A stretch of DNA of 64,000 nucleotides from Spirodela intermedia (Eukaryota; Streptophyta; Magnoliopsida; Alismatales; Araceae): NCBI GenBank assembly GCA_902729315.2, contig LR746270.1, forward strand, positions 2,474,501 through 2,538,500, written 5' to 3'. The position numbers were made by a program, and so were the translations under genes. This document shows, in pieces, positions 15,001 to 25,146 of this stretch. Every line of letters starts with the position of its first letter. Position 1 is the stretch's first letter. Under the pieces are notes generated by a model, which saw nothing but the letters and a program-made list of their open reading frames with translations, was not told where the DNA came from and did no database searches.

Positions 15001-15410
15001 TCTGTTCTGCTCGGATTATCAGCCTTGGTCTCACATTTTAAGAGGGAGATTTCTAAAACTGACAATGCCCGTTCTTGCCTGTTCTTGCAGCAGAGCTCGG
15101 CCAAGCCCGCCATGCATGCACCTTCGGCCCTGGGCAAGAGGAAGTCTCAGGAGACCGAGGTGAAGTCTTTGACTTTTCAGAAGTCAACGCCATGTTTTCG
15201 GTGAGCTGAATTCAGTATGTCACTCCATTGCAGGGAATTGAGAGCAAGAACATGAAGAAGAGTAGAATTCCAGCCGGAGATGAGCTGGTCGACAGACTGG
15301 ATTCTCTGATTGACCAGTACCGAGCCAAGCTCTCACAACACGGCACCAAGAAGGTGGTCAGCTCTGCTGGCGGCAGTTCTGGAGGGCTCAAGAGATGGTT
15401 CGAATCATAG
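1..15410 (+). CDS. RBM28: RBM28/Nop4-type nucleolar RNA-binding protein, five RRMs (5' partial)
   Basis: Multi-RRM nucleolar protein of the RBM28/yeast Nop4 family, which acts in 60S ribosomal subunit maturation. Exons read: 1032-1162, 1255-1379, about 1461-1528 (start uncertain), 4923-5056, 6510-6649, 7122-7172, 7287-7369, 7451-7505, 7597-7708, 10509-10995, 11121-11334, 11422-11492, 12928-13096, 13175-13304, 14563-14945, 15091-15159 and 15234-15410 (TAG). About 865 residues are visible. Order: end of RRM1 (LKNG-like helix, GGRKIRVK strand), RRM2 (exons from 4923 and 6510), RRM3 (7122-7708, RNP1 KGFAFVSF), an acidic linker in the 10509 exon, RRM4 ([18 protein letters not shown]), RRM5 ([17 protein letters not shown]), then a basic Lys/Arg/Ser tail. 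The first exon(s) with the start codon and RRM1 RNP2 lie left of the window; 1-1031 is read as intron. Family assignment is confident from domain order and length; the symbol is by homology. Confidence 0.9.
1529..4922 (+). other. Large intron of the RBM28-type gene, no gene seen
   Basis: Intron of about 3.4 kb between the exon ending ...KQ(R) and the exon encoding [10 protein letters not shown]. No exon of the host gene is recognisable in it. It has a poly-T run near 3007. From about 4580 back to 3738 on the minus strand there are short open stretches that look faintly coding but match no family I recognise. Confidence 0.6.
7709..10508 (+). other. Large intron of the RBM28-type gene with a ~128-bp tandem duplication
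   Basis: Intron of 2.8 kb separating RRM3 from the acidic linker. It is T-rich and holds two diverged copies of a unit of about 128 bp starting near 8321 and 8449 (shared words such as catgattttgact and ttaaattatctcttctgac). No gene is supported inside; the ORFs near 9187-10055 are short and lack family features. Confidence 0.6.
12651..12713. repeat. TATATG/TA microsatellite in an RBM28 intron
   Basis: Alternating TATATG units grading into plain TA repeats, inside the intron between the exons ending at 11492 and starting at 12928. Confidence 0.9.
13551..14046. repeat. Four-copy tandem repeat, period ~124-126 bp, in an RBM28 intron
   Basis: Four head-to-tail copies begin near 13551, 13675, 13801 and 13926. 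Each carries the words gcacatgaacagtat, gcagcgatcttaatctgtt, gttgacatttttttaggatt and ccattaatatttgg. The first three copies are very similar and the fourth is more diverged. The array lies in the last large intron of the gene, between exons 13175-13304 and 14563-14945. It has no coding capacity and I do not recognise it as a known family. Confidence 0.9.
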
Positions 15411-15697
15411 GCCATGGATGATGGATTAGCCCCCCAAAGAGGGCTGGCGTTGAGACTTTTGGCGTGCTGGGGATGAAGATGCAGATGGAGGTGGTGATGG
15501 CAGCGGCAGTGAGAAGTAATCTCTTCCTGTTTTTCCTCTGTTCGTCACTTCAGTTTTGTAGGGTTCCAAGTTTCTCGGGGATTTGACCCCAGCAGAAGAG
15601 ATCATCTTCTCTATTACTTCATTTCCCACATTCTTGGAGATTTTGATCCTCTAATCTCATCTGACAATCTCTTTTTGGTGATCCTGTTCTTGACCCG

Positions 15698-15723
15698 AAT
15701 AAATTTCCGTCCTTGGGAATAAA
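15698..15723 (+). terminator. Polyadenylation signals of the RBM28-type gene
   Basis: Two AATAAA hexamers at 15698-15703 and 15718-15723, about 290-310 bp after the stop codon, at a plausible distance for the 3' end of this transcript. Inferred from sequence only. Confidence 0.5.
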
Positions 15724-16613
15724 AAAATTGCGGAATCGAGAGAAAAATTATCCGGGTATGCATCGGTATTCCAAACTGGTCGAGCTACTCTAATTGCTTT
15801 GACTTTTGTACACTCGGCCAGTGCCAATTAACTTTTACGCCCCTCTTGCCCTTCTTTTATGGGTGTGAGGCGTCGATCTTGGCCAGCCGCTTCTTTTCTT
15901 TTGTGTTGTCAAATTATTTTCTTTTATTTTTATTCGGATAATAAGTTCTATTATATATATATGAATTGAGACTTTTACCTCTCTCTCTTATCTTCAGAGT
16001 CAACGCCGAATTCATGTAGGCGAGAATCTTGTCCTTCTACGGTCTTCTATGGAATCTACATCTTATAAAATTGCCCCAAGAAAAAAGCCCACCTTTTTCG
16101 GGCCAGGCCCGCCAAAGATGACGAGCCCGGTCATGTTTGGCGGACGGAAACGTTGACAACGCCCATTCCATCCCCATGAGCACGTTTCCCCTGCGTTTAT
16201 TCCTTTCACTCATTTGATGGGCCCATACTTTTGTCGTCTTGGGTGCTCCTTGTAGATCTTCTATATCCAAGCGCACGCATCTGTGCCCTTTGATACGCAC
16301 CGTACTTCAATCCAATGCCGTCGCTTCCTTCGTTTCATCCTCTTCGCTCTCTCTCTCTTCACTAACCAGACGCGGCTTCTCTCTCTTCTCTCTCCGTTAG
16401 ACCCGACACGGCTTCGTACTTTCTCTCTCTTCTCTGTTCTCTCTTACTTCTCTTATCTTTCTCTCCGTCCCTCAGCATAAGACCAGACACGGCTTCATCT
16501 GCATCTTCCTCTAGGTCAGAGTCCCCTCCCCTGCAGATTCAGGCGATCGCCGGAGCTTCCTCCTCCTCCTTCCTCCTCCGATCCCGCGGCGGCGACGGCA
16601 GCAGCGGAGGGCG
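15724..16613. other. Intergenic region and 5' leader of the DUF569 gene
   Basis: The left part is AT-rich with a TATATATATATG stretch near 15953. From about 16320 it becomes strongly CT-rich (CTCTCT runs), as in many plant 5' leaders, and runs into the DUF569 start codon. No gene seen. Confidence 0.5.
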
Positions 16614-18004
16614 ATGGAGTTCTTCAAGAACGCCAAGGCCGTGCGGCTGCGAAGCCACCACAACAAGTACCTGACGGCGGAGGACGACGAGGAGTCGGTC
16701 AGCCAGAACCGCGACGGCACCGCCAGGCAATCCCGCTGGACGGTGGTGTCGGTGGTGGAGGGCGGCGGCGGCGGCGCCGGCCGCACGATCCGCTTCAAGA
16801 GCTGCTACGGCCGCTACCTCACCGCCTCAAACGAGCCTTTCCTCCTCGGCATGACCGGCTGCAAGGTCAAGCAAACCCTCCCCTCCCACCGCCATGATTC
16901 TTCCGTCGAGTGGGAGCCTGTTCGCGACGGCTTCCAGGTCCGCCTCAAGACTCCCTACGGCCGCTTCCTCCGCGCTAACGGCGGCCTCCCGCCATGGCGG
17001 AACTCCGTCACGCACGACATCCCCCATCGCACCGCCACCCAGGACTGGATCATCTGGGAGGTCGACGTCGTCGAGATCCTCCCCTCCTACTCCCCCGCCG
17101 CCGTCACCGCTCCGCCGCCGCTGTCTCTGCTCTCCCAGTCTTCCTCCTCCGTCTCCGACGCCGCCTCTGAGCCCTCCTCCCCGCCCCGCGACTTTTCCCT
17201 GAGCTTCTCCAGGCAGGAGGTAACGATCATCCTTCCTTCTCTCCTCCCCCGGATTGTGTGATCTGCAACCCTAATCGGCGCTGATGTCTCCGTCGTCTTG
17301 CAGTCGATCGCCTCCTTGTCCAGCGAGTCGCCGCCCAGATTGTCCAGACGAGAGGTACGGCTCTCTCCCTCTTCCCTCCTGGATCTACCACACCACTTGC
17401 CTTCAATCCTCCATTGTCTGGGAAGATTGATTGATTAATCGATCGATCGATTGATCGTCTGTGTCCTCTGGTAGTCTCTGGCAGGATCTCCGCCGAAGCC
17501 CGTCGGCCGGACGGTGTACTACTGCATCGCCGACGACGCCGGGAACGTGGACGAGGCGATCAAGGCGCCGCCACTACAGTTCAAGGGGATGAGCGTGAAG
17601 GACCTGACCAGTAAGCTGGAGGAGGAGACGGGCCTCTCGGATATCATCGTCTGCACCCGGAACCCCTTGAATGCGAAGCAGCTGCATCCCCTCCTGCTGC
17701 AACTCCCGCCCAACAACGTCACCATGCACGTCGTCCTGGTACAGGCCTCCTCCAAAGGTGGGACTTCCTCGTGGGTCTCTCGAGATCTCGATTCCCTCCG
17801 CGATTTATGCAGTCGAGAACTGTTTTTTGTTTTTTTTTTTTTGGGGTGAGGGGGAGGAGAGAACAGTATTTGATTCTCGGCTCCCCGGAGCAGAGCTTCT
17901 CTCTCAGATTCTTCCCTCCTCGGAAGAAGATCCGACCCCACCTGAGTTCCTTCCTCTCTCTTGCAGTGGCCAGGAGCTTCATGAAATTGCCGCCGCCGCT
18001 CTAG
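16614..18004 (+). CDS. DUF569 / fascin-like domain protein
   Basis: Plant protein of the DUF569 family, whose N-terminal domain has a fascin/actin-crosslinking-like beta-trefoil fold; the biochemical role is poorly known. Four exons with consistent phases: 16614-17219, 17304-17354, 17475-17757 and 17967-18004, giving 325 residues. Residues 1 to about 145 form the first domain, starting MEFFKNAKAVRLRSHHNKYL with recurring GRYL/GRFLRAN signatures typical of the trefoil repeats. A Ser/Pro-rich linker covers about 150-235. A second conserved domain starts at TVYYCIADD and ends near MHVVLVQAS. The start is chosen because the family begins MEFF/MELF; the preceding sequence is CT-rich leader. Very high GC in the coding exons, unlike the AT-rich flank after 18060. 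Confidence 0.9.
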
Positions 18005-18028
18005 AATCGCCGGCGATGATCACCTCGC

Positions 18029-18046
18029 GGGGGGAGGGGGGGGGGG
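18029..18046 (+). other. G-run just after the DUF569 stop
   Basis: A run of 17 G interrupted by a single A, 25-42 bp after the stop codon, within the expected 3' UTR. It could form G-quadruplex RNA or DNA; it is also the kind of homopolymer where assembly length is unreliable. Confidence 0.5.
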
Positions 18047-18194
18047 CATCTGTAAATCCTCCTCTCATTCTGGAATAGGTCTTCTCGGGGGTACTCCCAT
18101 TCTGGATTATCTTCCTGCTCTTGGCCCTCTTCTCTGTGCGGAGCCTTTCTTCTTCTTCCTCTTGCCATCATCAGTTTCCTTGTGGTTGCCATCA

Positions 18195-18665
18195 TCACTT
18201 GGGCAGCTTGTAATCTGACGTTTGTGTCAACTGCTTGTTGGTGGTGATCAGGCAAGATACAGAAATAAGAATTTATTCTAAATATCTTGGTTGGATGAAA
18301 GAGTGAGATTTTTAATGAAAAAAAACAATTCAAGCCCTCGAATTTCTATCATCAACATTAAAAAATCGGAATTAAAAATCCATTTTTTAAAAGCTCATTA
18401 TTTTTCTTAGCTTATGGGGAATTCTCACTTGGGCGTCTTGTGATCTGATGCTGATGTCAACTGCTTGTTGGTGGTGATCAGGGAAAGCACAGGAACTAGA
18501 AAAATATAAAAAAAATATTTTAAATTTCTTGGGCGGATGAAAGAGTGAGTATTTTTTAACGAAAAAAAACAATTCAAACCTTCGTATGTCTATCATCAAT
18601 ATTAAATAAATATGAAAGATTATTTTTATAAAAAATCCAATTATTTTTCTTAGCTTGTGGGTAGC
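18195..18665. repeat. Tandem duplication of a ~229-bp unit downstream of the DUF569 gene
   Basis: Two diverged direct copies start at 18195 and 18424. Both contain tcacttgggc, gtcaactgcttgttggtggt, ggatgaaagagtgag and a poly-A tract followed by acaattcaa. The copies differ by indels in the A-rich parts. No coding potential. Confidence 0.85.
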
Positions 18666-19718
18666 TAATGCTACTAAAAACCATATAGTTTTAAAAAATG
18701 GAGAAAAATAATTAAAAAAAGGAGTTACCGGAGTTTTTTTCGATTTTTTATTTTTTACCATCTATGGGCGCAATGATTGGGACAAAATAAGCGCATACTT
18801 TTTATTAACAAATTAATAATATTAGGTTTATTTCAGGGTGTTTTCTGTCCTGAAAGGGCCTTCTTGGGTTCTTCGTGTTGTCTTGTTGCTATTAGACCTC
18901 GGGAATTGCGAAATTGTGCGGAAACTCTTCCTTGACGTGGCGGTCCCCCATTGGATTATGGCGTGAACATGGGCTCTAGAAGGTGGGTGGATGTTGTTCG
19001 GCAAACCGCTTGCATTTAATGTTTTGATAAAAAGACATTTGTTTGGGAAAAAGAACAAATGGAAGCCTTTTCCGAAAGTAAAAGAAAAAATATGAGCATC
19101 TAAAAAGGTTTGTTAACTGTCAGTAATTTAAATGGGGGACAGGATAAAAACTTAAATGGCGGAAGAGTCGGAGGTAAGGAAACCTCCCCAGCTCCCATTT
19201 CCTCTGCTCGCTATTCTCGGAGAGGGCGGCGACCTGCAACTCCACCCTGCGCCGTCGCCGGTGAAGGATCTCGTCGGAGCTCCGCCGCACCACCTCCTCT
19301 CCGTCTTCTCCTTCCTCACATTCATTCGCTTCCTCGAGGGCAGGTGGTCTTGGAGGAGGACCCGGAGGAGGACGCGGAGGCGGCGGGGAACTTCGCTCTT
19401 CCTCTTCCGATTGTCGGGAACTCTCATTTGGCGCATTTTTCGTTGGATCAGATCACCAGACTGGTAATTTCTTGGCGGAGAGAAGGTGGGAGTGAGTGGA
19501 GGAGGACGTGAAGGCGGCCGCTGACTTCGTTCCCTCTTCCGACCGTCCTCCCTAGGGCCTCAGGAAGGTCGCCGGCCGGCATCGTCGGGAGCTCCCTTTG
19601 GGAAAGTTTTTCGTTGGATCAGATCATCAGACTGGTGATTTCTTGGCGGAGAGAAGGTGGGGGGTGAGGGGAGGGGGGTGGGTGGGAAGGTGGGCCAGAA
19701 GAATAGAGTGCGGGGGCC
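18666..19718. other. Intergenic region and leader of the GT14 gene
   Basis: AT-rich until about 19090, then abruptly GC-rich. The GC-rich part holds two direct copies of a unit of about 171 bp (see the 19365-19680 entry) and leads directly into the glycosyltransferase start. No independent gene is supported. Confidence 0.5.
19365..19680. repeat. ~171-bp tandem duplication in the GT14 leader
   Basis: Both copies contain ttttcgttggatcagatca, cagactggt and atttcttggcggagagaagg, at about 19433-19490 and 19604-19661. The duplicated part lies just upstream of the GlcAT14 start codon, probably in the 5' UTR or promoter. Confidence 0.85.
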
Positions 19719-22700
19719 ATGAAGGGTACCGGGCTGGCGCAGCTGAGGGCGGCGGGGTTGGAGCGAAGGTGGATCCTGCCGCTCGCCGTCGGCTCTTTTT
19801 TCTCCATCCTCCTCTTCTTCTTCACTCTCTCTGCCTCCACGTCCGCTCCCTTCTCCATCATTCCCTTCTCCCTCACCATCCCGTCTTCCTTCGGATCCGG
19901 TTCCCCGCCGGTCTTCGTCGAGGACAAGCTCCGGGCCGTGGCTGCTGGGGCCAGGTCCGCCTCGCGGTCTCTGTCCTCTCCTCCTTCTCCCCCGCGGCTC
20001 GCCTACCTCATTTCTGGTTCCGTCGGAGATGGCGAGATGCTCAAGCGCGCCCTTCTGGCGCTCTACCACCCCCACAACTGCTACGTTGTGCACCTAGATC
20101 TTGAGGCCACTCCGCGTGAGCGGCTCGATCTCCGCGAGTTCGTGACCAATCATCCGGTATTCGCCGCCGTTGGTAACGTGATTATGATCACCAAGGCCAA
20201 CCTCATTACCTATAGGGGACCTACAATGGTTGCCAACACACTCCACGCCGCCGCCATCTTGCTCCGGGAGGGCGGGGAATGGGACTGGTTCATCAATCTC
20301 AGCGCCTCCGATTACCCTCTCGTCACCCAGGACGGTAAGCACAGCGTGTCCTAGCCTTGTTCTGCCATCCTAACTTGTCAATCCGACTGTGTGTGGCATT
20401 TGTTTTCCTTCTGATGTTTCCGGTTCCTTGCAGATCTGCTTCACACGATGTCCTACCTGCCGAGAGACCTCAATTTCATCGACCACACTAGCAACATTGG
20501 ATGGAAGGAGTACGACATTGCATCCATCCCCTCTCCCTCTCTCTGTCTCCCCCTCCTCCTAGATATCGATTATCCTCACTGTTTGATCTTATCATTCCGG
20601 GACTCACTTTTTAACATTCTGTCAGATTTCAGAGGGCAAAACCCATCATCATTGATCCGGGGCTCTACTTGTCAAAGAAAGAGGATGTCTTTTGGATTAC
20701 TCAGAGGAGAAGTGTTCCAACAGCCTTTAAGCTCTTTACTGGTGAGGCAATTTCATCTCATTCCTCTCTTCCCAAGTGTTGTTATCTTCCCTTATCTGAT
20801 CTCGGTCTTCAATGCATGTTTGAGCTCATGTTCAAGATATGTTGATGTTTAATGAATATGATTTGACGGTATAGCAATGGGTATGAACCAAATGAACATG
20901 ATTATTGTGAAATGAGATGGGCTTACTGATACTACTGAAAAAAAAGCCTTCTCTCGATAGAAAGATGTTGCCACAATCTGGTGCGTGAAAAGTTTCAAAT
21001 ATAATTCTTTTCAAAGATTTGGTTAGGATTGCAATCTTCAAGCTTGTTCTGTTGTCTATAGTTGCATCGTTGTGGCCATGAATCATCCTGATAAAGCTCC
21101 AGTGTTGATCGAGCAAGCATGAATGTACACCTGACTTCATGTCTTGTTCATTGAGGAAGCAAACGAGCTTTGCTTCATTGTCCAAGATTGGGTTTCTCAT
21201 TTCAACCGCCATCCTATTGCAGGATTTAGTTTTAATCTGAAGAATAATTCTTTTTAGTATTTCTGTTCTGCCATCAGAATTCTAGGAAAAGAATAGAAGC
21301 TATCTTCATTAATCTGCAAATGCTCCTTCCCCCATTCTTGTTACCATTGCTCTACATGCTTGCCAGTGCGAAGGTTTCATGAGAGATGCTTCTTCTTCCC
21401 TCAAGACTTGCACCCTGTTTGTCGCTTATTGCCACAGCTCTCCCTCCTTCCGAAGCATCTTTTTATGACTTCTCTCTTGTTAATTAACTAACCTTCGTCT
21501 TCCCGTTTTCCCTCTTTTTAGAATGTATCTGTTGAAGTTTTATTCAATGGCCTGATGTAAACTAGAAACCAGCTGTCGTAATCTTCCCTTTTTCCCTGTT
21601 TAGAATGAAACACATATTGAACAGATACTACGACCTTCTATTCTCTTCATTAGCTGGGGTTGTAATCGTCATTTGCATTTTTTAATTCTTACTAAAACCT
21701 TCTCTGTTTAGCACCACAACTCTTTCTCCTTCCAGGGCATCTTTGTGACTTCTCTCCGTTAACTGACCTTCATCTTACCATTTTCCCCTATTTATAATGG
21801 ATCTATTGGAGTTTTATTCAATGGCCTGATATAAACTGGAATCCCACTGTTGCAATCTTGATGGACCCAATTTCTTAATCTTACATGAATGATGAAACAT
21901 ATCTCGAACACACACTGTGGCCTTCGATTCTCTTCATTAACTTGGATCGTAATCATCATTTGCATTTTTTTTTAAATCAAAAACCTTCAATCGCCTCTAT
22001 CAAATGGTACATGGCGTCCTCTTTCTCATCCCTTTATTTGTCGGCAAGCAATGAGCCATTCATAATTTAATATATTGGGTTGCATAAGGTTAGGTCTATC
22101 AGCCTTTTTACTAGAATCATTTCTATTTTAGGTAAGCTACTTGTTACCGTTCTTTCCTTATATTCTAGAGACACATGGAAGTTTTTTTTTACCATGGTTA
22201 AGTAGCCAGGATCTGGATTTTCTCTCTTAGATTGTGCTGTCCTGTATTGTGGAACAAGGCTGCATTTTGTTACTGAGATGGAATTATTAAATACGGTGCA
22301 ATGGCACCGTAATAGGTGCAGCAACAAAATATGGCACTCCATGACAACTTCGATAGGAGCCATTGTGCCATACTTCTCCATCTGTCTCTGTAATTTCTCC
22401 ATTAGAAAACACATTTTTTTATCTGACCTTAATTTAGGTTTTGACCAGAAGTAAGAAGTCTTTAGTTGTCAAACTAGTTAAAAAGGTTTGAAATCATTTC
22501 TTCCTCAGGGGAGTTGCCCACCATGGCTGCATCCCCCTCCCATCTTCGTGAACTTAGTAAAATTCCGGTGTTAGCGTGGTTTATAAACACCGTCATTGGT
22601 TAAAAATGTGCTCATGCAACTTCTTTCTAGATGATCGTGTGTTTGTCGTCATGATGCTTTAAGGACTCTGACAAAAAAATATATAGAAAATGATACTGCC

Positions 22701-24133
22701 CATTAGGTTGTTTCTGCAGTAAATCTCGCATAGCTTACAAAGCCTTCTCCATGGCTTGTATAGCTATTAGGGGCTGTTGTCAGGCATGTGAGGCAGGATT
22801 AGTCAACCCATTTAGGTCGTAATCAATCCCTTCTGATTCATATCCGGAAGAAAAGATCCAGTTCACGTAAAAGAATGGAATGGCTGATTTTAGGAATAAA
22901 AAGAATAGAAGGAAGAGCAAGTGCATGGAAGAACACAAATCCTCCACCCATATTTAGCAAATCATGTCCTGGTTCTCCAGTTTTGAACTCAAAACTGTAG
23001 AATAGTTGTAGAATAGTGAGCGATATAAAAACATACTTAGGGCATCTGTTGAAACCATCACTTGTGCATTATCTTTATGTGTTGTTTTCATGCTAATCAT
23101 GTCTGATTTCTTATTCCTCGGTCAGATTCATTTGGTGTCATATTCAATTTCCTCTTCTCCGTCACCATATCCTCCCTTCCCACTCCTGCGACGGGTCCTT
23201 TTTTCTCCCAGAAGCCCCAGAACCGCAGACATCCCTCCCTGTCTAGATGTCATACTTAGGCCACCAAGAGGCAAACCCAAGTGCCTCCCCCTCGACCCTC
23301 GCCATTTTCTCTCTCTAGCTTGCCCGTCTAATCAATCGACCCTCTCCAGTCCTGCAACAGGCCAACCCAGAAATAAACCCACCCCCAAGGCCCCCCTCTT
23401 CCCACCCTCCTCGGCATTCTCTCTCTCTAGCTCGTCTGTCTAATCAATCGACCCTCTCCACTCCCGTTACAGGCCAACACAGAAACAAACCCACCCCCAA
23501 GTCCCCCACCCCCAAGTCCCTCAGCCATTTTCTCTATCTTGCTTGTCTGCCTGATCCAACCGTCTGGGTTCTTCCTCTGGTTTTCTTCCAGGTTCGGCGT
23601 GGATGGCTCTGTCCCGCGCTTTCGTGGAGTACTGCGTGTGGGGGTGGGAGAACCTTCCCCGGGCGGTGCTCATGTACTACGCCAACTTCATCTCCTCCCC
23701 GGAGGGCTACTTCCACACCGTCATCTGCAACGCCGAGGAATTCCGCAACACCACCGTGAACAGCGACCTCCACTTCATCACCTGGGACAATCCCCCTAAG
23801 CAGCACCCTCACTACCTCACCATCGCTGACCTCCCCCGAATGGCTTCCAGCAACGCCCCTTTTGCCCGCAAGTTCCCCCACTCTGACCCCGTCCTTGATC
23901 GCATTGATGCTGAGCTCCTCTTCCGCCCACCCGGCTCCCCCACACCCGGTGGCTGGTGTGCTGTCACCACCGCCGCTGACCCCAATTCCTCCTCCGCCGC
24001 CGCCGCCGCCGAAGCCTGCCTTGCTGTTGGCAATGCCACCCTCCTCCGGCCAGGCCCCGGTGCCCTCCGCCTTGACCGCCTCTTCTCCTCCCTCCTCTCC
24101 CCCACCAATTTCCGCCCCCGCCAGTGCCAGTAA
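19719..24133 (+). CDS. GLCAT14: Beta-glucuronosyltransferase, GT14 family (GlcAT14 type)
   Basis: Type II Golgi glycosyltransferase of CAZy family GT14. Plant members of this clade add glucuronic acid to galactan side chains of arabinogalactan proteins. Four exons with consistent phases: 19719-20334, 20434-20509, 20626-20741 and 23592-24133, giving 449 residues, close to the family's usual 420-450. Seen: a short basic N-terminus, one signal-anchor helix at about 18-38, a Ser/Pro-rich stem, the family start LAYLISGSVGDG, the conserved DWFINLSASDYPL block at the first exon junction, DPGLYLSKK, and SSPEGYFHTVICN followed by LHFITWDNPPKQHP. Intron 3 is 2.85 kb. The C-terminal tail has a low-complexity Ala/Ser stretch and ends ...PRQCQ. 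The numbered paralogue (A, B or C) cannot be decided here. Confidence 0.93.
20742..23591 (+). other. Large intron 3 of the GT14 gene
   Basis: No exon or mobile element recognised. From 23301 to about 23569 it carries three tandem copies (periods about 112 and 110) of a CT-rich unit with gtctaatcaatcgaccctct and aacccacccccaag. The last, partial copy runs almost into the acceptor at 23590-23591. Confidence 0.6.
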
Positions 24134-24280
24134 CTTCCCAATGCCACCGCCACCGCCACCAGCAACCCAATTCCTTCTCTGCTGCCACCACCTTTCTCAC
24201 AGTCAGCAACGCCACCATCTTCTGCTCCCTCCTCTCTCCCTCCAATTTCACCCCCCGGCAGTGCCAGTAACTCCTCCCCT
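24134..24280 (+). pseudogene. Degenerate duplicate of the 3' end of the GT14 coding region
   Basis: Right after the GT14 stop there is a diverged second copy of its last coding stretch. The words gccaccatcttctgctccct and ccaatttca...ggcagtgccagtaa (TAA at 24268-24270) mirror the authentic end at about 24030-24133, whose last codons are followed by the same cagtgccagtaact. It is out of reach of translation behind the first stop. Confidence 0.65.
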
Positions 24281-25146
24281 CCTCGCACAGCCACCACCAC
24301 TGCCGTCACACGGCGGTGGGCTGCTCCTGGTGTATGTACAGATGGTGTGTTGCTGGCGGTGCCGGTGAGGGTGCATCGTCGTTGCTCCCCCTGATCCTTT
24401 TCTATTTAAATTCAGCAGCTTACTTATAAAGCTACTTACTGCCGTCATTACTGGTACTACCTAGTGCATGTTGAGAAAGGAAACGCTACTCAGAGGCTTC
24501 CCGTGAGGCCAAACGGACCAGAGTTTTGTTTGATAGTATTCAATGCACGTCAACGCTGTCCCATGCGCCATCCCAAGTTCAGGCCCTCATTTTTTCATGG
24601 TTAAAAATTGGGCCTTTTTAGGTCGAATTGGAGAAACCCGATAAAGAGAGAGAGAGAGAGAGCCTAGCTCTACGGGTAGTTTGGGTAGGGCCTACCAAAC
24701 TGAATCCAACGATTCTCTCTCTCCCTCTTTCGCTCTCGTGTTTTCCAACTCAGAAAAGAAAGAAAAGAGACCCTCGTGCACTAGTGGGCTGAGAGCCGTT
24801 AAAAAACGGGTTGACTTTAGCGAGGTGACGGTTACCTCTTGATTTTCTTTCTTCTCCTTCCACTGTCCCAAGAGTTCTAGGTTGTGGCCAACCTGATAGA
24901 GTCTTGTTTGTGGAAAGATCAATCTTAGATGGCTTCTTCTTCATCTTCTACTTTCCTCATCTTGGTCCTTCAACAAAGTCAAAATATTTTCATTTTGGTT
25001 TATAGGTGATGCTAAAGTTGATAATCTTCTTGTTGTGGTTGAATCTTGTTGAATGTTAGGGCATATGGAATGTGTTTAAAACATTATTTACCAAGGCAAA
25101 TTATATTCTAGGGTTCTAGGGGGGTTGTTATTATAGGCTTGTGAGC
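24281..25146. other. Intergenic region downstream of the GT14 gene
   Basis: No gene seen. Contains a (GA)n tract at about 24644-24662 and becomes AT-rich towards the duplicated P4H block. Confidence 0.5.

Noticed and set aside
19156-19467. 103-codon + strand frame upstream of GlcAT14
   Set aside because: No family signal; overlaps a duplicated leader segment; composition follows local GC.
19560-20093. 177-codon minus-strand frame opposite GlcAT14 exon 1
   Set aside because: Low-complexity Gly/Arg/Glu composition antisense to a clearly recognised exon.
23812-24309. 165-codon minus-strand frame opposite the last GlcAT14 exon
   Set aside because: Antisense shadow of a GC-rich exon and its duplicated tail.
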